NCBI RefSeq assembly: GCF_000359125.1
Contig: NZ_CAAF010000047.1
Span: 152,611 to 216,610 of the forward strand
DNA length: 64,000 bases
From: Mesorhizobium sp. STM 4661
Lineage (GTDB): Bacteria; Pseudomonadota; Alphaproteobacteria; Rhizobiales; Rhizobiaceae
Reading direction: 5' to 3'
This document shows positions 18,804-25,634 of the stretch, one piece after another. The stretch's first letter is position 1. Each line of letters starts with the position of its first letter. Below the pieces are notes generated by a model, which was not told the origin of the DNA, did not search any database, and saw only the letters and a list, made by a program, of their open reading frames with translations. Made by a program: the position numbers and the translations under genes.

Positions 18804-19358
18804 CTACTTCTTCAACGCCAGGCCGACGGCGATGAAGGTCCAGCCCTGGAAGATCAGGTCGATGGCGAGGAACAACCCCAGCACCCATAGGCTGTTGACC
18901 GGCCAGCCCATGGCGATGACCAGGCCCGCCAGCGCGCTGATGACGCCGGCCGCGACCAGCCAGCCCCAGCCTTTTTCCGGCTTGTGCTTATAACCGACCC
19001 AGGCCCTGAGCACGCCTGAAGCGACAAGGGCGACCGCCAGCAGGAAAGTCAGAACCGCCGAGGCCAGCAGCGGATTGTAGAAGGCGAAGAACCCTGCGAC
19101 GGCATAGAGAAGCCCGCTGAGCAGCCAGTAGAAGAAGCGGCTCCATGTCTTGACGCCGAAAGCATGGATGATCTCGATGACGCCGGCCATCAGCATCAGC
19201 CAGCCGACGACATAGACCGAGGCGACCGTGGCGATGAACAGATTGCCGAAGGCGATGCCGCCGAAGATCAAAAGCAGCACGCCGAGTGCCACGAACCATC
19301 CCCATTTCGCTTTCGTCTGGCTGATTGCATCTTTCAAGGCGTCGCCTTGCAATGTCAT
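18804..19358 (-). CDS. HdeD-family membrane protein
   Basis: A 184-residue inner-membrane protein with six hydrophobic segments arranged as three pairs. Landmarks are WGWFVALGVLLLIFGGIAFG, VYVVGWLMLMAGVIEIIHAF and the C-terminal LWVLGLFLAIDLIFQGWTFI, characteristic of the DUF308/HdeD group. E. coli HdeD is linked to acid resistance, but the role in rhizobia is unknown. It converges on ribF with two bases between the stop codons. Confidence 0.9.
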   Translation of the reverse strand: MTLQGDALKDAISQTKAKWGWFVALGVLLLIFGGIAFGNLFIATVASVYVVGWLMLMAGVIEIIHAFGVKTWSRFFYWLLSGLLYAVAGFFAFYNPLLASAVLTFLLAVALVASGVLRAWVGYKHKPEKGWGWLVAAGVISALAGLVIAMGWPVNSLWVLGLFLAIDLIFQGWTFIAVGLALKK

Positions 19359-19519
19359 CGCCCTTCTCCCTCGAGGTTATCTGGCCTTTTGCCGGCTTGG
19401 AAAGTAACGCCGATAGGCTTGCCCGTAAAGCGAGCAGCTTGCGAGCGCCACACCCATGCCTAAGCGATCCGCCTGCGCAGGCAGCCTTTCCGGAATTTCA
19501 GACAACCCCAGAGTATATG

Positions 19520-19534
19520 AACGAAAGTTTCGTT
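19520..19534. promoter_or_regulatory. Palindrome upstream of the coiled-coil gene
   Basis: AACGAAA-G-TTTCGTT is a perfect 7+1+7 palindrome in the A/T-richer divergent region 19359-19656. A TetR-like operator is conceivable, but no regulator gene is adjacent. Nothing else was recognised in this region. Confidence 0.4.
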
Positions 19535-19656
19535 CGTTCGAATGACGAAAAGTAAGAGATAGGAGATAACCTCTAGGTGGCGCGGCATCCAGCGCCGCGG
19601 CGTGCAGTAAGTGGAGAATACAATAGCGGTGAGGGCCGCGCGGTCAGTGGGTTTCA

Positions 19657-21156
19657 GTGATGATTCATGTGCAGAGCACCAGGTCAAAATGTCTCCGCTG
19701 TGACTTCATCTTTATTAAACGACGGCCTTTGATTTTATTTCACGAGATACGTGGCAGGGGGTGTAACGCCCTGCTGTCCCTCGTCCCGTTAATCCTCATT
19801 CTGCTGTTGGCATCTCCGGCAAAAAGTCAGTTGGCGCCAGAAGCGTCAGGGATTGCCGCGGCTAACGACAGCTCGTCGGTCGTGGTTTCGGACCACACCG
19901 ATATCGAGAAGGAACCGGGCAAGGCGCAACCTGGCGCGCTCGGAACCGAGGAGGCCTTACGCCGCGAATTGGCCGCGGCACGAGCGGAGCTGGGTAAGCA
20001 AGCACAGGCCTTAGAAGCGCAGCAGCGAACAGAGGAAGCGCTCGCGCATAGTCTGGAGACGGCGCAGCGTGTTATCGAAAATCTCAAGGTGGCAGCCAGT
20101 CTCTGGGACAGCGCGAAAGGCGACATGCCTGGAGCGCAACCCTCCATCCAAGCCTCTCAGGCTTCCGCGAAGCGAGCGCTTGATGACGAGCGCCAGAAGG
20201 TTGAGCTCTTGGAACAAGAACTCACCACGGCTCGTCAAACTATCGATGCTCTTAAGACCGGCGCAAATCTGGCCGCGGTCGAGCAGGCCAACGCCGTAAA
20301 GGACCGACAAGAGACCGAGGCCGCTTCAAGGCAAGCTGGAGAAGCACCCGAACTGGAACGCGAACGAGCAGATTCAGCTGAACGTGACCTCGACATTGCT
20401 CGCAAGGAACGCGATGCCTTAAAGCAGAACTCGATAGAATTGAGTGCGGCGCTGGACCAAGAGCGTGAAAGGGCTACTGGTTTGGCCCGCAGCCTCAATG
20501 CCGCGCGTGAGGCACGTGAGGCAATTGACATCGTGAAGGATAAGCGTCGCACTGCGGCTGTGGAAGCCTCTCAGGCTTCTGCGAAGCGAGCGCTTGATGA
20601 CGAGCGCCAGAAGGTTGAGCTCTTGGAACAAGAACTCGCCACGGCGCGTCAAACTATCGATGCTCTCAAGAAAGGCGCAAATCTGGCCGCGGTCGAGCAG
20701 GCCAACGCCGTAAAGGACCGACAAGTGGCCGAGGCCGCTTCAAGGCAAGCTGGAGAAGCAGTCGCACTGGAACGCGAACGAGCAGATTCAGCTGAACGTG
20801 ACCTCGACATTGTTCGCCGGGACCGCGATGCCTTGAAGCAGAACTCGATAGAATTGAGTGCGGCGCTGGACCGGGAGCGTGAAAGGGCTACTGGTTTGGC
20901 CCGCAGCCTCAATGCCGCGCGTGAGGCAATTGACATCGTGAAGGACAAGCGTCGCACCGCCGCTGCGAAGCGCGCGCTGAAAGCACGTACCCCCGCGAGT
21001 GCACTTGCAAGTGCATTGTCGGATTCGGGCGTCCAACCAGCCCATAAACCGCGCTCGCAGAAAAAACAGAAAGTGAAGTACCGAAAGTCGCCGCAACCTG
21101 AGGTGCTGGCTATCGAACTTCCTGCACCATTGCTCCCAACGCGGCCACTGAACTAG
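19657..21156 (+). CDS. Exported coiled-coil protein with a 138-residue tandem repeat
   Basis: An unrecognised protein of up to 499 residues. A hydrophobic export signal (NALLSLVPLILILLLASPAKS, read here as residues about 37-57) follows a basic N-terminus. The body is almost entirely heptad-rich helix, Glu/Ala/Arg-rich and Cys-free. Two near-identical 138-residue units, each starting ASQASAKRALDDERQKVELL, occupy residues about 166-303 and 304-438. The second unit lacks three residues (AREAREAI becomes AREAI). The C-terminus is basic (KPRSQKKQKVKYRKS). It probably forms a long rod in the periplasm or at the envelope. It is followed 58 bp later by the glycine-rich protein gene, so the two may form an operon. 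The exact start is uncertain. Confidence 0.72.
   Translation: MMIHVQSTRSKCLRCDFIFIKRRPLILFHEIRGRGCNALLSLVPLILILLLASPAKSQLAPEASGIAAANDSSSVVVSDHTDIEKEPGKAQPGALGTEEALRRELAAARAELGKQAQALEAQQRTEEALAHSLETAQRVIENLKVAASLWDSAKGDMPGAQPSIQASQASAKRALDDERQKVELLEQELTTARQTIDALKTGANLAAVEQANAVKDRQETEAASRQAGEAPELERERADSAERDLDIARKERDALKQNSIELSAALDQERERATGLARSLNAAREAREAIDIVKDKRRTAAVEASQASAKRALDDERQKVELLEQELATARQTIDALKKGANLAAVEQANAVKDRQVAEAASRQAGEAVALERERADSAERDLDIVRRDRDALKQNSIELSAALDRERERATGLARSLNAAREAIDIVKDKRRTAAAKRALKARTPASALASALSDSGVQPAHKPRSQKKQKVKYRKSPQPEVLAIELPAPLLPTRPLN
20151..20967 (+). repeat. Two tandem copies of a 414-bp coding repeat
   Basis: Copy 1 runs 20151-20564 and copy 2 20565-20967. Both begin AGCCTCTCAGGCTTC and stay nearly identical at the DNA level, synonymous sites included, with a nine-base deletion in copy 2. 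This indicates a recent duplication or ongoing gene conversion. Confidence 0.9.
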
Positions 21157-21214
21157 CTCGGCCTGCGCCGGTGCCGACGAGGGAGTTGAATGTATGCCGC
21201 ACGGGAGTATCAAA

Positions 21215-22123
21215 ATGAAAAAATATGTCGCAGCCGCGTTGACGATCGGGATCGCAATAGGGCCTGCCTCGGTTCTTGGCGCAGGTTTGGGCGGTAAGGC
21301 CGGCGGTCTCGGGATCGGTGGTGGAGTGAGCGTTGGTTCGCAAGGCGTGTCTGCGGGCGTGGGCTCGAGCGTCGGCGGCATAGGGATCGGTGCTGGCGCG
21401 AGCGTCGGTTCGCAAGGCACATCCGTGGGAGCTGGCACAAGCGTCGGCGGTGTCGGGGTCGGTGCTGGCGTGAGCGCCGGCCCGCAAGGCACATCTGTGG
21501 GAGCGGGCGCGAGCGTCGGCAGTGTGGGCGGAGCAAACGTTGGCGCTTCGGTCGGCGCAGGATCAGTCGGCGCAGGCGTTAGTGGCAATGTCGGCAGCAC
21601 AAGCGGAAGCGTTTCGACCGGCAGCGGCGTGGGCTCCAATGCCAGCAACAATCCAAGCAACACCAGTGGAAGCGTTTCAGCGGGAATTGGTGTGGGCGCC
21701 GGTCCGTCCGCCGACAACAAATCGGTTGCCGCTAGTCCGCCCGCGGTCGCGAAAGCCATTGTCCCCGCCAAGACCACCAGGCAATCGATCTCCCTGCCAT
21801 CCGTCCTCAGGCCTTCGAGGACAGGCCAGGGTAACTCGACCGTGGGGTATCCCTTTGGATCCCTGGGACCACTGAAAGTGATACCCGGTACGCCAGCCGC
21901 GGTCGTGCAAGCCTGCCGCGCGGCGATCATTTCCGCGGCGACACCGCTTGGCGCTGTCCGTGTCCGTGCGGTAAGCGCGGGTGCCTTGCGTCAACGTCGA
22001 GGTGCACTCATGGCCCCGATCAAGGTGCGAATAGACTACGCAAGAAAAGGTGGCATCGAAGTCCGGCAGGCGAAGGTCGGTTGTCGCCTCAATACGGCGG
22101 GCAGGGTCACTGCAATAATATAG
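21215..22123 (+). CDS. Secreted glycine/serine-repeat protein with conserved C-terminal module
   Basis: An unrecognised exported protein of 302 residues. The signal peptide is MKKYVAAALTIGIAIGPASV. Residues about 25-155 are a Gly/Ser/Val/Ala-rich array in which a 24-residue unit (SVGSQGTSVGAGTSVGGVGV plus GAGV) recurs three times with variation. The last 70 residues are different: VQACRAAIISAATPLGAVRV, then MAPIKVRIDYARKGGIEVRQ and a second Cys (VGCRLN), which could be a small folded domain with a disulphide. The ATG at 21215 is preferred because it gives a clean MKK signal start behind GGGAG; an upstream ATG at 21194 is possible. It may be a surface or matrix protein. It follows the coiled-coil gene. 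Confidence 0.75.
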   Translation: MKKYVAAALTIGIAIGPASVLGAGLGGKAGGLGIGGGVSVGSQGVSAGVGSSVGGIGIGAGASVGSQGTSVGAGTSVGGVGVGAGVSAGPQGTSVGAGASVGSVGGANVGASVGAGSVGAGVSGNVGSTSGSVSTGSGVGSNASNNPSNTSGSVSAGIGVGAGPSADNKSVAASPPAVAKAIVPAKTTRQSISLPSVLRPSRTGQGNSTVGYPFGSLGPLKVIPGTPAAVVQACRAAIISAATPLGAVRVRAVSAGALRQRRGALMAPIKVRIDYARKGGIEVRQAKVGCRLNTAGRVTAII

Positions 22124-22478
22124 CTCCAGGCCTGTAAGAGGGACACACGGCGCTCTGCCGAGGTCGCTCGCGGTCGTCGACCTGCGGTCGGCCCCACTAA
22201 GCTGAATACAAACTCAGCTTTCTAGCCCTATTATCTAGGAAGCAGACATTCGCTTCCGGCCCATTTCGGGTCGTTCAATAGTACCCGTCGCGAGGGCAGC
22301 CCCTCGCGCAAAGCAGCCGTCGGGCCATGTCGGCTTTTGATCCAGGACCGACCTCCAAATGCCGCGCAAGCGCCAGGCGCATCCTGATAGACCATATTTG
22401 CAAGCCGGCATTGGCGCTTTATGGATAGGCTGCTGCTGTCCGCCGTTTTCCACGCTTGGCGAGACTAGGGACGCAAAA
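22124..22478. other. 355-bp gene-free stretch
   Basis: The only structure seen is a short stem AAGCTGA (22199-22205) / TCAGCTT (22214-22220), which might end transcription of the glycine-rich gene weakly. No convincing gene or repeat family was found. Confidence 0.4.
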
Positions 22479-23384
22479 ATGAGCGATGTCGACGAACAGC
22501 TCGATCTGAGGGAGATCAATGCCGTCCGCAAATTGCTGACGTCAAAGCCACGACCAGTGGGCTGGGACGAACGCCGGGCGCGGCTCGACGAGGTCGGTTC
22601 CGTCTGGCCGATCGCGGATGACATCCGATGCGAGGATGTGGTTTTCGACGGCCTCGCGGGAGAGTGGTCCCTGGCGCCCGGGTGCGACAGGGATGAGGTT
22701 TTGCTCTTTTTCCACGGAGGCGGCTACTGCTCGGGCTCGCTCAAAAGTCATCGTCGAATGGTGACCGAGGCAGGTCGAGCAATGGGGATGCGCACCCTCG
22801 CGATCGACTATCGACGCGCACCGGAACATCCTTTCCCTGCGCAGCATGAAGACGCGCTCACGGCATGGCGCTTTCTGAGCCGGCAAAGGGTCGCGCCGGA
22901 TCGCATCGTGGTTGGCGGAGACAGTGCGGGCGGCAACCTCACTTTGTGCTTGGCCAGTATATTGCGCGCGGCAGGCGAGCGGTTACCGCGATGTCTTTGG
23001 CTGGTTTCGCCCTGGACGGACCTTTCGATGTCCGGCGCGACACTGTCGACCAAGGACGCGATCGACCCCATTATTCACCGGGCATATTTGGAGGAACTGG
23101 CGGCCGCCTATGTCTCCCATGGCTTTGATCGGCGCGATCCCCTGATCTCGCCGTTGTTCGCCGATCTGAGCGGATTTCCCCCAATGCTGATACAAGTCGG
23201 TTCGGCTGAGACGCTGTTGTCGGATGCAACGCGGCTCGCGGAAGCCGCTGGCGTGGCTGACGTCAAAGTACGTCTCGAAATTTGGCCGCATATGATTCAC
23301 GCTTGGCCGGTTTGGAATGCGGGATTGAGTGCCGGTCGCCGCGCTCTTCACAGCACGGGCATGTTTGTCCGCGAATATTTATAA
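22479..23384 (+). CDS. Alpha/beta hydrolase, hormone-sensitive-lipase-type esterase
   Basis: A 301-residue carboxylic-ester hydrolase. It has the oxyanion motif HGGGYCSGS near residue 79, the nucleophile elbow GGDSAGGN near 148, the Asp region VGSAETLLSDA, and the His in EIWPHMIHAW. These are the four hallmarks of the bacterial HSL family, so the catalytic set Ser-Asp-His looks complete. No signal peptide is visible, so it is cytoplasmic. The start MSDVDEQLD at 22479 has moderate support; an earlier in-frame ATG at 22359 gives a non-conserved extension. The natural substrate is unknown. Confidence 0.92.
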   Translation: MSDVDEQLDLREINAVRKLLTSKPRPVGWDERRARLDEVGSVWPIADDIRCEDVVFDGLAGEWSLAPGCDRDEVLLFFHGGGYCSGSLKSHRRMVTEAGRAMGMRTLAIDYRRAPEHPFPAQHEDALTAWRFLSRQRVAPDRIVVGGDSAGGNLTLCLASILRAAGERLPRCLWLVSPWTDLSMSGATLSTKDAIDPIIHRAYLEELAAAYVSHGFDRRDPLISPLFADLSGFPPMLIQVGSAETLLSDATRLAEAAGVADVKVRLEIWPHMIHAWPVWNAGLSAGRRALHSTGMFVREYL

Positions 23385-23620
23385 CCCTTGGGTGAGCAGC
23401 TAGGGTTAATATGGCTATTGCCAAATTCAACAGCAGCCGCGACAGCCGCTGGCGCATTCCAGACGTCTTGATCTGGGATCTTGGCGCGCCATGCAATTGG
23501 CTGCCAACAGTCCGGCCAGCGCCGCCGATGATACGGATATTAAGTCAAATTTTACCGAACGAGCGCCATGGCTTCTGTGAAGGCTGGTTGTGTCGGCCAA
23601 CGTGTTTGACGTAAGGAGTA

Positions 23621-24436
23621 ATGATGCGTTCTGTCCGAGCGATCCCGGTGGTTCTGGCCGCCTTCATACTTGGCCCCCCCGGTGTCGCCGAAGCCGGCGA
23701 GGGCGCTTTCGGCTGGCTCTCCGGCGACTGGTATCTGACGGTCGGCGCCACCGGCCTGGTCGCCCCGGACTTCGAAGGCAGCAAGAGCTATATGCTCGGC
23801 GCCCAGCCGATCATCTCGCTTGGCAAAGCTGGTCCCGCGGCCCGCTTCACCTCGCGTAACGACAACATCTCGCTGGCGTTGATCGACGATGGCGGCATTC
23901 GTGCAGGTTTGACCGGCAAGATCCTTTTTTCGCGCGATGGCGGCGACGCCGACGAGCTGAAAGGTCTCGACCCGGTACGCTGGGGCGGCGAGGCCGGCGG
24001 CTTCTTCGAATTCTATCCGCTGGACTGGCTGCGCGCCCGCGCCGAATTGCGGCACGGCATTCGCGCCCATAACGGCTTTGTCGTCGACATCACCGCCGAC
24101 GCCTTCTACGATGTAACGCCGGAGGTCAGGATTTCGGGCGGACCGCGTGTTTCGTTCGCCTCATCGGACTATTTCGACGCCTATTACGGGGTCAATGCCG
24201 AGGAGGCCGTGGCTTCCGGCCTCAGCGAATACCATCCGGGCGGCGGCGTGAAATCGGCGGGTCTCGGCGGGGCGGTGACCTGGAAGGTGACCGAGCCGAT
24301 GACGGCCAGCCTGTTCGGCGAATATTCGCGCCTGATGGGTCCGGCGGCCGATTCCAGCCTGGTCAAGGAGCGCGGCGACCGTAACCAGTTCACGATCGGC
24401 GTGTCGACGACCTACCGCTTCGACTTTTCGACGTGA
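23621..24436 (+). CDS. MipA/OmpV-family outer-membrane protein
   Basis: A 271-residue beta-barrel protein. The signal peptide MMRSVRAIPVVLAAFILGPPGVAEA ends at about residue 25. The mature part starts WYLTVGATGLVAPDFEGSKSY, matching the MipA/OmpV family, and ends in Phe-containing strands (QFTIGVSTTYRFDFST). These proteins sit in the outer membrane; MipA scaffolds murein enzymes in E. coli, while others act as porins. The role here cannot be told. The 236 bp before it hold no recognised feature. Confidence 0.9.
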   Translation: MMRSVRAIPVVLAAFILGPPGVAEAGEGAFGWLSGDWYLTVGATGLVAPDFEGSKSYMLGAQPIISLGKAGPAARFTSRNDNISLALIDDGGIRAGLTGKILFSRDGGDADELKGLDPVRWGGEAGGFFEFYPLDWLRARAELRHGIRAHNGFVVDITADAFYDVTPEVRISGGPRVSFASSDYFDAYYGVNAEEAVASGLSEYHPGGGVKSAGLGGAVTWKVTEPMTASLFGEYSRLMGPAADSSLVKERGDRNQFTIGVSTTYRFDFST

Positions 24437-24458
24437 GTGTACAACCGCACGGCCCGCT

Positions 24459-24893
24459 TCATTTGATCAGGCGGCTGTCGAACGGATAACGGTATACGCC
24501 GGCAATGGTGATGCGCGGCGCGTCGTCATGGTTTGGGTTGAGTAGATAGTTGCTCGCTTTCGGCATTATGGCCGATGGAATTTTCATAAGCGCATGGCGA
24601 TTGGCTGAGAGAAAGTCCGCGCCCTGCCGCCGGGTCGATTCGACATCCTTGTCCCAGCCGTCACCGATAACCGGTTCAATAGTTTCGATGCCTTCTGGAA
24701 CGTCAATTTCGATAAGCTGGTAGGTCTCCGGAACGGTTTGGCGCGTGGCATGCACCAGAATCTCCAGAAGTGCTGTTGAGGGGTGATCGGTGCAATAGAC
24801 GATCGGCGTCCCTTGCCTGTGCCACCTCCCATCGATAAGCATTCCGCCGCGACCTGAAAGATCAGCGAAATTGGAGATGCGCCAGAGGCGCAT
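24459..24893 (-). CDS. RES-domain toxin
   Basis: A 144-residue toxin of a RES/Xre type II system. The family pattern is clear: MRLWRISNF, then GRWHRQGTPIVYCTDHPSTA and LLEILVHA, including the conserved Arg, Tyr, Ser and Glu of the active site. Characterised RES toxins deplete NAD+ in the cell. The ATG at 24893 follows the antitoxin stop codon by two bases, so the two are translationally coupled. Both lie between the MipA-like gene and ileS on the opposite strand. Confidence 0.93.
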   Translation of the reverse strand: MRLWRISNFADLSGRGGMLIDGRWHRQGTPIVYCTDHPSTALLEILVHATRQTVPETYQLIEIDVPEGIETIEPVIGDGWDKDVESTRRQGADFLSANRHALMKIPSAIMPKASNYLLNPNHDDAPRITIAGVYRYPFDSRLIK

Positions 24894-24895
24894 CG

Positions 24896-25270
24896 TCAGG
24901 CAAACATGCCGTAGTCGATGCGGATAAGCTCCTCGAAAACGACATGGGCGCCGGTTTCCGTCTCGAGCAAATCGATCGGCCTTGCGCCGTCCAATGCGAT
25001 AATCTCGCTGCGCAGCCAACGCTGGGCCTTCTCATGGCTGCCGAATACCCGATCCGCATGTTCGGCGATACGCTCCAGGCGCAGGGCGCGGTCGGATTCA
25101 GCAGGCGAAAGCGGCTCGGCATGTTCCTTGCGGCGCGCGAGTGTGCGCCGCGGCGCGACGATACGGTAAAGCTCGTCGCTGCTGAAGCCGAGACCCCGCA
25201 GGTGATCGATCTTGTCCGTATTGACGGAAAAGTCGGGTGTGGGGCGAATTGCCTTTGCGGTGGCCGACAC
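24896..25270 (-). CDS. Xre/MbcA/ParS-family antitoxin
   Basis: A 124-residue partner of the RES toxin. The C-terminal DUF2384 region carries the family signature (EKAQRWLRSEIIALDGARPIDLL and ETGAHVVFEELIRIDYG, listed as landmarks). The N-terminal half (LRGLGFSSDELYRIVAPRRTLARR) is the helix-turn-helix part that would bind the operon's own promoter. The start is GTG at 25270, with AAGGA about eight bases upstream; a longer reading lacks family resemblance. The antitoxin precedes the toxin, as usual. Confidence 0.92.
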   Translation of the reverse strand: MSATAKAIRPTPDFSVNTDKIDHLRGLGFSSDELYRIVAPRRTLARRKEHAEPLSPAESDRALRLERIAEHADRVFGSHEKAQRWLRSEIIALDGARPIDLLETETGAHVVFEELIRIDYGMFA

Positions 25271-25529
25271 AGGCGTATCCTTCTGTAGTCTGCTGGTTGC
25301 CGTATGCCCATCAATATATGCGCAATTGGCACATACTGCAAGAGACGCGCCACGAGTTCGGGCTTTCCAACAGGGCCGGCCTCGTCTAAAAGCCCGACTA
25401 TGACGCACTTTACCCGCGCTTTGGCGATTGCGATACGAATTACCGGCCCGGTGTTCCGGGCGGCCTGAGCCGCCGGAGCCGCCGGGAATCTTGCGCGTGC
25501 CCTCTCGCGCTTTTTCCAGATCATCAACG

Positions 25530-25571
25530 CATATCGCCCAAAAGTGGGTCCGGTTTTGGGAAAACGATATG
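25530..25571. repeat. Short palindromic repeat, family A
   Basis: CATATCG and CGATATG are perfect outer arms; inner CCCAAAA and TTTTGGG flank GTGGGTCCGG. It sits about 65 bp upstream of ileS and may affect its leader. Confidence 0.8.
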
Positions 25572-25634
25572 TGTCAAAGCGAAGACTTCAACGCCCGAGC
25601 TCCTTTGCCGCCGGGCAATGCACATGGCAGACCA

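Noticed and set aside
21300..21560. CRISPR-like array of short repeats
   Set aside because: The repeats keep one reading frame and have no distinct spacers; they encode the glycine-repeat region of a secreted protein.
23385..23620. Small gene of about 67 codons before the MipA-like gene
   Set aside because: No ribosome binding site, signal peptide or recognisable family; composition is ordinary for a chance open frame.
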